Shown here: positions 42,232 to 50,963 of the stretch, piece after piece | Numbering within the stretch: position 1 is the first letter of the stretch | Layout: each line of letters starts with the position of its first letter | DNA from: JAXMAF01 sp046350555 | GTDB lineage: Bacteria > Planctomycetota > Phycisphaerae > Phycisphaerales > SM1A02 | Direction of reading: 5' to 3' | Assembly (NCBI GenBank): GCA_046350555.1 | Contig: JAXMAF010000023.1 | Coordinates: 1-64,000 of the forward strand | DNA: 64,000 bases | Notes under the pieces: generated by a model | Database searches by the model: none | Seen by the model: the letters and a program-made list of their open reading frames with translations, nothing else | What the model was told of the DNA's origin: nothing | Position numbers and translations under genes: made by a program

Positions 42232-43797
42232 TCACTCGCGCAGTCCCTGGGCCCGCTCCAGCGCCCGGACCGGCGGCCAGAAGAGCACGTCGCCGTGCGA
42301 TCCGTCGGGCGTGACCTCCTTGAAGTCGTTGTCCTCGTTGTCCTGGCCGCGCGCGTAGAGCACGCCGCCATCGACCCAGATGCGACCCGCCGGCGTATCG
42401 ACGGCCTGGCGCTGTGCACCCTGGTAGCGATAGAGGAAGCGACCGTACTGCTTGTCCCACGGATCGAAGTCGGACGCCTTGCGGACGAAGACCGCGTACG
42501 CCTTCTCTCGATCGTCGGGATCGTTCCCGTACTCGCGGCGGTAGCCGGACAGGCCTGCGGCCATGGCGGTGGCACCCACCTCGGCGAGGACCCGGCGCCG
42601 TTGCTCGAAGAGGCTCTGGAGGTCGCGGATCGAGTAGATCACGCCGCCGTAGCGGATCGGATTGGTGCGCGAGAGCTCCGTCGGAAGATCCATCATCGGG
42701 TCGTACTGGGGCATGCGCCAGCGCCGCCACCAGTCGTCGTAGATGTTCGTCAGCTTCTGGAGCGACGACTCCAGGGAGCCGTGCACGGCCGCGAGGTTCT
42801 TCCAGCGCCGCGCCGCGCCGAAGATCGTCAGCGGCTTGTCGAGCGACTGGATCTCGCCGAAGACGTCCGCGAACTTGGCCGGGTCGGCCTGTCCGCGCGG
42901 ATCGAACGTGCTGCGCAGCACCTGTTCCGCCACGAAGCGGTCGCCCTCGGGCATCTCCAGCCGCTGGCGCTTGGGCGTCAGGAACGGGTACTCCTTGAGG
43001 GCGATCTCCTGGAAGACCTCCTTGGGGATCCGGTCGCGATAGACGTACATCGCATCGCGGTGCGCGGCGAGCGAGTCCGAGGCGAGGTCGAAGACCTTCG
43101 ACTTCTCGAAGAGCGTGACCCGGTCGAAGAGCTGGCGCAGGAGCCGGGCCGCGTCGGTGGCGACGGTGAACGCCTCCTTCGGCTTGCCCTCCTCGAGCAG
43201 GCGGTACATCTCCGCGACGGCGTAGACGGCGATCGTGTCGATGGCCCGCATGTAGGCGTAGTCGATGATGCGGGCGTCGCCATCGAGGCCGACCTTCACG
43301 AAGAAGCCCTTGTTGCGGTACTTCTCGTCGACGTTCTGCTCGCCGTAGGGCAGCGCGAATCCAACCGAGTCGCGCGACGTGTGCAGCGCCTTGGCCATGC
43401 CGGGATTGGCCTTGGCCCACGCGGCGACCTTGTCCCAGTCCTTCATCTTCGGGTGGACGCTTCCCACCGAGAGCGCTTCGCCGACGGGCATCGGCGGCGC
43501 CGTCATGTCCAGCCACGCGTCGGCGATCGTCTTCCAGCTCCGCTTCGCCTCGGTCACCTTCTGCGACGGCTCGGCGTTGAGCGCGGCGACGACGTCGGCG
43601 ATCGTGGCGATCGGCTTGGCGGCCGCCTTCGGCGCCACCGGAGCCTTCGATGTGTCGGAGGCCTGCGCCAGCGCCGTCGGCGCCGAGGCGAACCCGAGAA
43701 GCCACGCCGCGCACGTCGCCGCGACGAGCACGCGCGGGGACGCGCCGGACCGAGCGCGAAGCGTCGACGACTTCCGGACGATCGGATTGGACTGCAT
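42232..43797 (-). CDS. Secreted protein of unknown function, about 521 aa
   Basis: From ATG 43797 (MQSNPIVRKSSTLRARSGAS) the product has a signal peptide (VLVAATCAAWLLGFASAPTALA, cleavage about residue 43), then a Lys/Pro/Ala linker. The body is helical with many aromatic residues (WDKVAAWAKANPGM, YMRAIDTIAVYAVAEMYRLLEEG, YDDWWRRWRMPQYDP). Near the C-terminus lies GRFLYRYQGAQRQAVDTPAGRIWVDGGVLYARGQDNEDN, which looks like a small strand-rich type II secretion/pseudopilin-like end segment (the phrase LYSxGxDxxxN resembles the C-terminus of GspG-type pseudopilins). The family of the main body is not recognised. It lies 100 bases after trxB's start on the same strand. Confidence 0.7.
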   Translation of the reverse strand: MQSNPIVRKSSTLRARSGASPRVLVAATCAAWLLGFASAPTALAQASDTSKAPVAPKAAAKPIATIADVVAALNAEPSQKVTEAKRSWKTIADAWLDMTAPPMPVGEALSVGSVHPKMKDWDKVAAWAKANPGMAKALHTSRDSVGFALPYGEQNVDEKYRNKGFFVKVGLDGDARIIDYAYMRAIDTIAVYAVAEMYRLLEEGKPKEAFTVATDAARLLRQLFDRVTLFEKSKVFDLASDSLAAHRDAMYVYRDRIPKEVFQEIALKEYPFLTPKRQRLEMPEGDRFVAEQVLRSTFDPRGQADPAKFADVFGEIQSLDKPLTIFGAARRWKNLAAVHGSLESSLQKLTNIYDDWWRRWRMPQYDPMMDLPTELSRTNPIRYGGVIYSIRDLQSLFEQRRRVLAEVGATAMAAGLSGYRREYGNDPDDREKAYAVFVRKASDFDPWDKQYGRFLYRYQGAQRQAVDTPAGRIWVDGGVLYARGQDNEDNDFKEVTPDGSHGDVLFWPPVRALERAQGLRE

Positions 43798-44147
43798 CCA
43801 GCGTGACGACAAGGTCGAGGCCTCCGGGCAGGTTCGTTCGTTGACGTTCGAGCGAGACGATCTGGCTTGGCGCTTCACGTTGGCGTCGAGTTCGCCGCCG
43901 ACTGGCGGCGCATCGGCACGCAACGATGGCGCGTTCGACGCGCCGAGATGGCAAGGGTTCACTGTAGCACGTGGCACGAAGTTCGTTTGGCGCTGCGAAG
44001 AGGGATGAAGCCAGGGGCCCGGCCATGTTCCCGGGCCAGCGCCAGCGCTCGCCTTCGCATCCGTTGCAGCCGTCGCCGCCGCTCGCGCGCGGGCCGCTCC
44101 CGCGGACCGAACGCCGCGATCGACCTCGCGTCCTTCGGTGCGGTCGG
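43798..44147. other. Intergenic stretch with no supported gene
   Basis: About 350 bases between the divergent secreted-protein gene and purD. I see no protein-like frame. It contains a small inverted repeat near 44020-44045 (GGGGCCCGG...CCGGGCC type), and TACAGT on the minus strand near 43970 as a possible -10 box. Confidence 0.4.
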
Positions 44148-44153
44148 TACCAT
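44148..44153 (+). promoter_or_regulatory. Candidate -10 box of purD
   Basis: TACCAT, eleven bases before ATG 44165, with a pyrimidine-rich spacer like that of aspS. Confidence 0.4.
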
Positions 44154-44164
44154 CCCCTCCTCCC

Positions 44165-45502
44165 ATGCCGCTCACGGACCTTCCAACGCCGATGAACGTT
44201 CTGCTCTGGGGCGGCGGCGGCCGCGAGCACGCGCTGGCCTGGAGGCTCCGCCAGTCGCCGAGGCTTGGTGCGCTCTGGCTGGCCGGCCACAACGGCAACG
44301 CGGGGCTGCTGCGATTCGGGCGCGAGGCGCCGCGCGACGAGGTCGACCTGCGCAACGCCTTCCGCATGCAGCGCTGGTGCGACCGCGAGGAGATCGGTCT
44401 GGTGGTCGTCGGACCGGAGGCGCCGCTCGCCGCGGGCCTCGCCGACATGCTCGCCACGCCGCAGCGGCTCGTCTTCGGTCCATCGAAGGCCGCGGCCCAG
44501 ATCGAGGCGGACAAGGCGTTCGCCAAGCAGGTGATGCGATCGGCGTCGATCCCAACGGCCGATGCGCGGGTCTTCACCGACGCCGAGACGGCGCTTCGCT
44601 TCGCGCAGGGGCGCGAGAAGCCGTCGGTGGTGAAGGCGTCTGGACTCGCCGCCGGCAAGGGCGTCATCGTCTGCGACACCGCCGCCGAAGCGGTCGCCGC
44701 GGTCGAGCGGATCATGATCCGGCGCGAGTTCGGCGACGGCGGGGCGACGATCCTCATCGAGGAGCGCCTGCATGGTCCGGAGGCGAGCGTGCTGACGCTC
44801 GTCGACGGCTCGACGCTGTGGGTGCTCGATCCATGCCAGGATCACAAGCGGCTCGGCGAGGGTGACACGGGACCGAACACCGGAGGCATGGGCGTCTTCT
44901 GTCCGGCGCCGGTGCTCGATGCGGCGGCGCTCGCGGCGGTACAGCGCGACGTGCTCGTCCCCGCGGTCGACGCGCTGGCCCGCGACGGCATCGCCTATCG
45001 CGGCGTGCTCTATGCGGGGCTGATGCTGACACCGGCCGGCCCGAAGGTCCTCGAATTCAACTGCCGCTTCGGCGATCCGGAATGCGAGGCGCTCCTGCCG
45101 CGGCTGCGCGGCGACCTGCTCGAGATCCTCTGGGCCACCGCCGCGGGACGGCTGGACGAGGTCGAGCTCTCGTTCGATCCGCGGACCTGTTGCTGCGTCG
45201 TGATGGCCTCCGGCGGCTATCCGGGGAACTACGCCAAGGGCCGGCGCATCGAGGGGCTCGACGCTGCGGGCGACCTTGCGGAGGCCGGCGCGATCGTCGG
45301 CGCCGACGAGCAACTGCTCGTCTTCCACTGTGGCACCGCGCGAGACGCGTCCGGCGCGCTGGTCACGAACGGGGGACGCGTGCTCGCCGTCACCGCGCTC
45401 GCCGCGGACCTCGCCGCGGCGCGCCGGCTGGCCAACGCCGCCTGCGAACGGATCCGCTTCGAGGGCGCGACGTGGCGCCGCGACATCGGCGGAAGGGAGT
45501 GA
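44165..45502 (+). CDS. purD: Phosphoribosylamine-glycine ligase
   Basis: PurD joins phosphoribosylamine and glycine with ATP in purine synthesis. The 445-aa product has the N-terminal NVLLWGGGGREHALAWRL, the family centre VVVGPEAPLAAGLADML, the ATP-grasp motifs VVKASGLAAGKGVIV and GDTGPNTGGMGVFCPAP, and the metal-binding LEFNCRFGDPECEALLPRL (Cys where Val is common). Start ATG 44165 is chosen for the TACCAT box; ATG 44192 (MNVLLWGGGG) matches the family start more closely and is the alternative. It stands alone, without other pur genes. Confidence 0.94.
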   Translation: MPLTDLPTPMNVLLWGGGGREHALAWRLRQSPRLGALWLAGHNGNAGLLRFGREAPRDEVDLRNAFRMQRWCDREEIGLVVVGPEAPLAAGLADMLATPQRLVFGPSKAAAQIEADKAFAKQVMRSASIPTADARVFTDAETALRFAQGREKPSVVKASGLAAGKGVIVCDTAAEAVAAVERIMIRREFGDGGATILIEERLHGPEASVLTLVDGSTLWVLDPCQDHKRLGEGDTGPNTGGMGVFCPAPVLDAAALAAVQRDVLVPAVDALARDGIAYRGVLYAGLMLTPAGPKVLEFNCRFGDPECEALLPRLRGDLLEILWATAAGRLDEVELSFDPRTCCCVVMASGGYPGNYAKGRRIEGLDAAGDLAEAGAIVGADEQLLVFHCGTARDASGALVTNGGRVLAVTALAADLAAARRLANAACERIRFEGATWRRDIGGRE

Positions 45503-45781
45503 TACGGAGCGGTCCCGAGCGACCGCAATCGCTTGGCCGCCCACTCGCCCCACCGCGCATGGCATCGCCGATCCGCCTGGCGCTCCGCGCGGACCGAGGC
45601 CGCTCCGAGGCGCGGCGCCGCACAAGTCGCGTGACAATCCTGCGAACCAGCCGGGCCGGTCGCACGAAGAGGAAACGCGCGTCCTCGTCGATGAACGTCA
45701 ACGCGACGCGACGAGTCGCGTCACCGTCGCCGGGGGACGCGTTGCGGCGAGCGTCGCCGCCGAGCATCCACGGCCCTGTAA

Positions 45782-45886
45782 TACGCGTCCCAGTTGATTC
45801 TCGCGCCCGACCCAACCCAATTCCGCCGTGAGCCGCCGCTGTGGGCAAGGGCCGGGTTGGGGAGCGAGCATCGACTGGGACGCGCA
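45782..45886 (+). mobile_element. Rearranged miniature repeat, copy 5
   Basis: The left half (TACGCGTCCCAGTTGATTC...) is normal, but after the central GTGGGCAAGG the sequence turns into an inverted, diverged left end (CGACTGGGACGCGCAC), so the right half is missing or replaced. The flanking bases (TAA and CGA) do not match. It occupies part of the 556-base gap 45503-46058, which otherwise holds only the subtilase promoter. Confidence 0.65.
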
Positions 45887-45936
45887 CGACACTGGTCTCG
45901 TCGCAAGAACTCTCTTGCTTCCCGTCGCGACGGCCC

Positions 45937-45964
45937 TTGTTCGGGGCTGTACAACCGTTACGAT
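45937..45964 (+). promoter_or_regulatory. Predicted promoter of the subtilase gene
   Basis: TTGTTC (45937-45942), a 16-base spacer and TACGAT (45959-45964), giving a start near 45971 and a leader of about 88 bases, in contrast to the leaderless genes elsewhere. Confidence 0.45.
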
Positions 45965-46058
45965 TGACCAAGTCCTCCCTGCGGCGAGGGTTGCGCACCC
46001 CGGCGTTCCCTCTTCGCCTCCCCCACGCCCGCGGGCCTTTCTGATGGAGAAGATAACC

Positions 46059-48722
46059 ATGTTGACGCGACTCGTCGCCGGCGCCACGCTCGTGGCGGCG
46101 GCGGCCATGCCGGCCTTTGCCGCAGATGCCGGCGCCATCACGCCGCGCACGCCCTATCCCAAGACGCCAACCGACCGCCTCGTCATTCCGCGCGATGTCA
46201 ACGGCAAGGTCGTCGCGACGGGTCGGCTCATCGTCAAGTTCCACGACAGCGTGCAGGCGCGCGCGTCCCGCGCCGCGACGACCCACGTCGTATCGCTGGC
46301 CAGCGAGGACCTGTCGCCGGTCGACGAGATCCTCGCGCGACACCACGTGACGATCCGTCAAGCGCTCAATCGCGATCCAGCCAAGATCAAGGCGCTCGAG
46401 AACAAGGTTCGCGACCAGAGCCGTCGGGCCCAGCCCGACCTGGCGGCGATGATGTTCGTCGAAGGCCCCCTCGACGTCCTCGAGACCGTTGCCAAGGAGC
46501 TGAACCCGCTGCCGCTCGTCGAGTGGGTGGAGTTCGAGCAGGAGATGACGACCTCGGCGCCGAAGCCCGAGCCCGCTCCCACGCCGGCCCCGATGCCGGG
46601 CGAGGATCCATCCTGCACCAACTCGATGCAGGACTGCTACATGCCCGGCGACGCGCCCTTCTGTTCCGACTTCGCCTGCTGCACGCTCGTCGGAACGATC
46701 GATCCCGGCTGCGTGAACCTCGACTTCGGTCAGTGGGACGCCTTCTGCGCCGACCTCGCGAATCTCTTCTGCGACATGGGCGACAAGTGCAACACGCCGC
46801 TCACCAACGGCGGCTGCTACGAGGCCCACCCGACCGCCGGATGCAACAACGAGGCGTGCTGCAACGCGACCTGCGACATCCTCCCCTACTGCTGCACCCT
46901 TCAGTGGGACGCGGCGTGCGCTGCGACCGCGGGTCAGGCGTGCCCGGCGCTCGTCGATGGTCCGACGCCCGACTTCACGATGGATTCCGAGGATCCTGCG
47001 ACCCGCTGGCAGAAGTACACGACACTGGCCCCCTCGATGAAGGGCGACGTCTTCTTCGACACCTTCGGGTTCACCGGAGACGGCTTCGACATGGCGGGAC
47101 TCGAGACGCTGGGTCAGCAGCTCATCGATCTCTACGGCGTCGGCACAGAGAACCTCGCCCGCGGCAAGGGCGTCCGCGTGGGTGTCATCGAACACACCGC
47201 CTACGTGACCGGCCCGAAGGTCTCCGAGGGCGGCACGCTCTGGCACGAGGACCTCAACAACGTCATCCCCGAGCCCGGACAGACGATCATCACGATCCCC
47301 GGCGGCGTCCTCAATCCCGATCACGGCACCGGAACGCTTGGCGAGATCGTCGCCGAGGACAACGGCTTCGGCGTGACCGGCATCGCCAAGGACGCCCAGG
47401 GCTACTTCTTCCCGATCGTCAGCGTCGAGGAGGGCGGTCGAACGCTCAACGCGATGTTCAGCGCGATGGAGACGTTCGAGGCCGGCGACGTCCTGAACTT
47501 CTCGATCGGCCCCGGTGGCGGCGGGACCCTGGTCAGCAACGCCGCCGAGTGGACGCTCGTCCGCTTCGGCACCGACAAGGGCATCACGTCGTGCATCTCG
47601 GCGGGCAACGACTGCTTCAACCTCGACGACAACGGGCAGGCGGACGGCATGGACTCCGGCGCCATCATCGTCGGCGCCTGCTGGCCCGGTGCGCCGGACC
47701 CGCCGGCGATGGGCGTCGGTCGCTTCTGCCGTCTCGGCTTCAGCAACCACTGCCGCAACTGCACCGACGATTCGCGCGTGCACGTCGCGGCGTGGGGCAT
47801 CCTGGTGACGACGGCGGGCGGCGGCGACCTCTTCGGTCCCGCGAACCCCAACGGCATGGGCGTCGACAAGGCCCGCACCTACACGTCGACCTTCAACGGC
47901 ACAAGCTCCGCGGCGCCGATGGTGGCGGGGCTGGCCACCTGCCTCCAAGGCTTGGCCAAGCAGTTCTATGGACTGCCACTTCCGCCGGCCGGGCTGCGGT
48001 CGGTGATTGGCGGCAACACCTTCCCGCAGTGTGACATTCCCAACCCCAACGCCCTGCCCGGTTCCGACGACCAGAACGTCTGCGGCGGAGACTTCGATCC
48101 GCAGCAGCAGCCGCGCCTGATCGGCGGATTCCCCCGCGCCTTCGAGGCGGGCATCGGCGTCATCACCGGGAACTTCTTCTCAGGCTCCCCGGTCAACGAC
48201 GTCAAGGTCGTCACCGGCACGCTGCTCTTCGGCAACGCCAACGCGATCAAGCAGATCGACGGCAACTACCTGATCGTCCAGACGGTGCAGAAGACGGCGG
48301 GCGCGCAGGGAACCGGCACGCCACCGGCGATCAACTACATCGCCGGCGGACAGACCACCGACATCGAGGTCAACGCCTTCACGGGCATCCTGCCGGGCGA
48401 CGTGACCGGCGTGGCGGTCCAGGTCGTCACGAACGCGACGGCCCAGTACGTGATCATGGGCGTCTACATCTACAACTGGGTGGATCACCGCTGGACGCTG
48501 ATTCCGCAGATCGACATCGCGCCCGACGGCAACTTCAACTTCGCGAGCGTGCTCGTGAACAAGGCGCCCAACCACGTCAGTTCGGACGGCGTCGTCTACG
48601 TTCGCGTCTGGACCTGCGGGCTCGGCGCCTCGCCGCAGCACAAGGTCAATCACGACTTCGTCAACATCCTCATCTCCGATCAGCCGGGATTCGACCCGTT
48701 CGGCGGCGGCGGCGCCGGCTGA
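46059..48722 (+). CDS. Secreted subtilisin-like (S8) serine protease with Cys-rich insert
   Basis: Start ATG 46059 follows GGAGAAG at seven bases; an ATG at 46044 overlaps this site and is less likely. Signal peptide MLTRLVAGATLVAAAAMPAFA. Then come an inhibitor-like prodomain (RLIVKFHDSVQARASRAATTHV, VEGPLDVLETVAKELNPLPLVEWVE) and a Cys-rich module with about 24 cysteines (46.6-46.95 kb; CSDFACCTLVGTIDPGC type repeats). The protease core has the His in NPDHGTGTLGEIVA and the Ser in FNGTSSAAPMVAG. The catalytic Asp position reads GVRVGVIEHTAYV, Glu-His instead of Asp. A beta-rich C-terminal domain of about 200 residues follows. A strong terminator lies downstream. Confidence 0.85.
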   Translation: MLTRLVAGATLVAAAAMPAFAADAGAITPRTPYPKTPTDRLVIPRDVNGKVVATGRLIVKFHDSVQARASRAATTHVVSLASEDLSPVDEILARHHVTIRQALNRDPAKIKALENKVRDQSRRAQPDLAAMMFVEGPLDVLETVAKELNPLPLVEWVEFEQEMTTSAPKPEPAPTPAPMPGEDPSCTNSMQDCYMPGDAPFCSDFACCTLVGTIDPGCVNLDFGQWDAFCADLANLFCDMGDKCNTPLTNGGCYEAHPTAGCNNEACCNATCDILPYCCTLQWDAACAATAGQACPALVDGPTPDFTMDSEDPATRWQKYTTLAPSMKGDVFFDTFGFTGDGFDMAGLETLGQQLIDLYGVGTENLARGKGVRVGVIEHTAYVTGPKVSEGGTLWHEDLNNVIPEPGQTIITIPGGVLNPDHGTGTLGEIVAEDNGFGVTGIAKDAQGYFFPIVSVEEGGRTLNAMFSAMETFEAGDVLNFSIGPGGGGTLVSNAAEWTLVRFGTDKGITSCISAGNDCFNLDDNGQADGMDSGAIIVGACWPGAPDPPAMGVGRFCRLGFSNHCRNCTDDSRVHVAAWGILVTTAGGGDLFGPANPNGMGVDKARTYTSTFNGTSSAAPMVAGLATCLQGLAKQFYGLPLPPAGLRSVIGGNTFPQCDIPNPNALPGSDDQNVCGGDFDPQQQPRLIGGFPRAFEAGIGVITGNFFSGSPVNDVKVVTGTLLFGNANAIKQIDGNYLIVQTVQKTAGAQGTGTPPAINYIAGGQTTDIEVNAFTGILPGDVTGVAVQVVTNATAQYVIMGVYIYNWVDHRWTLIPQIDIAPDGNFNFASVLVNKAPNHVSSDGVVYVRVWTCGLGASPQHKVNHDFVNILISDQPGFDPFGGGGAG

Positions 48723-48782
48723 TTGAACCGACCCGCGGATGCGCCGAGATGGCTCGGCGCAATGCAGGTCTCTCGTCGATCC

Positions 48783-48816
48783 AAGGCCCCCGGCTCGCGC
48801 CGGGGGCCTTTTTCTT
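48783..48816 (+). terminator. Rho-independent terminator after the subtilase gene
   Basis: AAGGCCCCCGGC and GCCGGGGGCCTT form a perfect 12-bp stem around TCGC and are followed by TTTCTT. It is 61 bases after the stop codon. Confidence 0.88.
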
Positions 48817-48869
48817 GGCTGAATCCGACTCGGCCGTCAAGCGCGGGCGCTGCGACGACGCTGGAACGT

Positions 48870-48977
48870 CATATGCGTCCCTGTTCACTCTCGCGCCCCA
48901 CCAACCACCCAATTCCGCCCCGAGACGCCGCTGTGGGCAAGAGGGGTCGAACGCATGGAGGTTGACTGGAATCCCTA
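48870..48977 (+). mobile_element. TGA-targeted miniature repeat, copy 6 (108 bp)
   Basis: Flanked by TCA 48867-48869 and TCA 48978-48980; the right TCA is the stop codon (minus strand TGA) of the lipoprotein gene. Its left end is diverged (TATGCGTCCCTG). Confidence 0.75.
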
Positions 48978-49544
48978 TCAGTCCACCGCCCCCGACGCGC
49001 CCGATGGCGCCGGCTTGTCCGGAAAGACGATCATCCCGACGGGCGAATGAAGCGTCTTGCCCGCATTCGTTCCATCGAGGACGGTCACCGAGACATCGAT
49101 CACGTAGCGCTGGGCGACGCTGGGTGCCTTGCGGAGCGAGACCGTGAAGAAGTCGATCGGCGAGGTGGCGACGCGCGTGATCGGCGCCGGGCACTCCGCC
49201 TCGTGGCCGGGCGGCGCGCGGAACTCAACGCGATACGTCACCGGCAGCGTGCCGCTGAAGCGCACGGTGCCACTGCTCTGCAACGCCAGCGCACCAAGCG
49301 GTGCGTCCGGCTCGACCGCCTGCGTGTCGATGGAGACGGGCACGCCCGTGGAGATCACCACATCGCCGTTCTTCGGCGTCGCCGAGCCGCCGGGAAGTCC
49401 GCCGGGCTTTGAGATGAGCGTCGACGCCGACGCCTGCTCCGCGGCGGATCCCGCACCGTCCGTCGGCTCGGTCGCGGCGGGCGGATGCTCGCACGCGACG
49501 ACGAGCACGAGGGGAACGAACGTCAACCGATGAACGGTGCGCAT
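48978..49544 (-). CDS. Lipoprotein of unknown function, 188 aa
   Basis: Start ATG 49544 (MRTVHRLTFVPLVLVVACEH): a short signal with lipobox VLVVAC at residue 18. A flexible Ala/Glu/Ser/Gly linker follows to about residue 60, then a domain of alternating strands: DVVISTGVPVSIDTQAVEPDAPLGALALQSSGTVRFSGTLPVTYRVEFRAPPG, ending with RYVIDVSVTVLDGTNAGKTLHSPVGMIVFPDK. It looks like an immunoglobulin-type sandwich. Family not recognised. Its stop is part of the mobile repeat's target duplication. Confidence 0.68.
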   Translation of the reverse strand: MRTVHRLTFVPLVLVVACEHPPAATEPTDGAGSAAEQASASTLISKPGGLPGGSATPKNGDVVISTGVPVSIDTQAVEPDAPLGALALQSSGTVRFSGTLPVTYRVEFRAPPGHEAECPAPITRVATSPIDFFTVSLRKAPSVAQRYVIDVSVTVLDGTNAGKTLHSPVGMIVFPDKPAPSGASGAVD

Positions 49545-49548
49545 GGCG

Positions 49549-49603
49549 TGTCGAGTTCCTGTCGAGTTGCTGTCGAAGTGCGGTCGAAGCGCGGTCGAAG
49601 CGC
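49549..49603. repeat. 11-bp tandem repeat, five units
   Basis: Units TGTCGAGTTCC, TGTCGAGTTGC, TGTCGAAGTGC and two GGTCGAAGCGC, in the 379-base gap 49545-49923 upstream of the lipoprotein start. A second short repeat (GAGTCGAGTCCC, about two units) lies near 49690-49716. I see no gene in this gap. Confidence 0.75.
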
Positions 49604-49923
49604 TGGCCCAGTGGAGTCAAGCGTATGGAGGCCGCGCGCGACGATGCCGGCGCACGCGGCCGCCCGATGGCCGCCGACCCCGCAATCCCGAGTCGAGTCC
49701 CGAGTCGAGTCCCGAGCTGCGCCGGACGACCGACGCCGTGCCGCAGCTACCATCCGCGCCTCGCGATCCCTCGACGCGCGCCGTTCGCCGTTCGCCGTTC
49801 ATCTGGGCCTTCGGCGCACGCCCGAGCGCCGCGACGGCGCGCCGTAATCGACCTCCGCCACGCACGAACCGCCGCTCGGTCGCCGGGCCGCCGAGAAAGA
49901 GCCACCGAGCTGGCACCAGCCCC

Positions 49924-50802
49924 ATGCCCCGTCCCCGCGTCATCTTCCTTCCGAACCGTTCGCGGCCCGAGGTCCTCGATCGGCTCGACGAGGTCCGATC
50001 GGGACTTCGCCGCTGGGTCGACATCGTCGCCGAGATCGACGCCGAGCTTGCGCCGCTTCCCGCGGACGTCACGGGCGACATGGCGGTCGCGCTCGGCGGC
50101 GACGGGACCCTCCTCGGACAGGCGCGCCGCCTGCTCGACCTCGGCGTGCCGTTGGTCGGCGTGAACTTCGGCCGGCTCGGCTTCCTCGCCGAGTTCGACT
50201 GGCACGGATTGATGCACCATGCGCCCGCGGTCTTCTCGCCCGATTCCGCGACGCGCGCCTTGCTCGTGCGCGAGCGGCTCGTGCTCGAGGCCCACGTGAT
50301 CGATGCCGACGGCGCGGCGCCGCAGCTTGCCGGCGTGGCCATCAACGACTGCGTCGTCAGCGCCGGCCATCCATTCCGCATGATCGAGCTGCGCCTGCGC
50401 GTGGGCGGTGAGGATGGTCCCGACCTGGCCGGCGATGGCGTCATCGTCGCCACGCCCACCGGATCGACAGCGTACAACGTCTCCGCGGGCGGCCCGATCG
50501 TGCACCAGGATGTCGACTGCCTGATCATCACGCCCAACGCGGCGCACTCGCTCGCGTTCCGGCCGATCGTCGCGCCGCCCACCGCCGAGCTGCGCCTGCA
50601 CCTGGTCCGGGCGAACGCGGGCACGTCGCTCGTGCTCGACGGCCAGCCGGCGACGACGCTGCGCCCGGGCCAGACCGTCGTCGTCCGGCGGCACCCCCGC
50701 CGAGCGCTCTTCGTCGGGAATCCGCGGACCAGCTACTGGCACACGCTCATCGAGAAGATGCGCTGGGGCGCGCCGCCGACCTACCGCGACCGTGGCGTGT
50801 GA
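49924..50802 (+). CDS. nadK: NAD kinase
   Basis: NadK phosphorylates NAD to NADP. The 292-aa product has the catalytic GGDGTLL motif in DMAVALGGDGTLLGQARRLLDLGVPLVGVNFGRLGFLAEF, followed by the NAD-site motifs VAINDCVVSAG and GDGVIVATPTGSTAYNVSAGGPIVHQ, and LVLDGQPATTL. All invariant parts are present. Start ATG 49924 (MPRPRVIFLPNRSRPEVLDRL). The stop TGA 50800-50802 abuts an inverted copy of the mobile repeat. Confidence 0.94.
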   Translation: MPRPRVIFLPNRSRPEVLDRLDEVRSGLRRWVDIVAEIDAELAPLPADVTGDMAVALGGDGTLLGQARRLLDLGVPLVGVNFGRLGFLAEFDWHGLMHHAPAVFSPDSATRALLVRERLVLEAHVIDADGAAPQLAGVAINDCVVSAGHPFRMIELRLRVGGEDGPDLAGDGVIVATPTGSTAYNVSAGGPIVHQDVDCLIITPNAAHSLAFRPIVAPPTAELRLHLVRANAGTSLVLDGQPATTLRPGQTVVVRRHPRRALFVGNPRTSYWHTLIEKMRWGAPPTYRDRGV

Positions 50803-50906
50803 TACGGATTCCAGGAGACCTCCATCCGTCCGACCCCTATGGCCCACTGCGGCGTCTCGCGGCGGAATTGGGTTGCGTGCGGCGCGAGAATCAACTGGGA
50901 CGCGCC
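50803..50906 (-). mobile_element. TGA-targeted miniature repeat, copy 7 (104 bp, inverted)
   Basis: In the opposite orientation to most copies (begins TACGGATTCCAGG, ends GGGACGCGCC). The left flank is the nadK stop TGA (50800-50802); the right flank is CGA (50907-50909), one base off the expected TGA. Confidence 0.75.
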
Positions 50907-50948
50907 CGACACGGCGACGCTCGCCCAGTCGCGCCGTTCGCCTTCCGA

Positions 50949-50954
50949 TACCAT
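50949..50954 (+). promoter_or_regulatory. Candidate -10 box of serS
   Basis: TACCAT, nine bases before ATG 50964. No Shine-Dalgarno sequence. Confidence 0.42.
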
Positions 50955-50963
50955 GGCCCGCCC

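Noticed and set aside
44020..44045. Inverted repeat as a terminator for the secreted-protein gene
   Set aside because: It lies upstream of that gene's start, is short and has no T-run.
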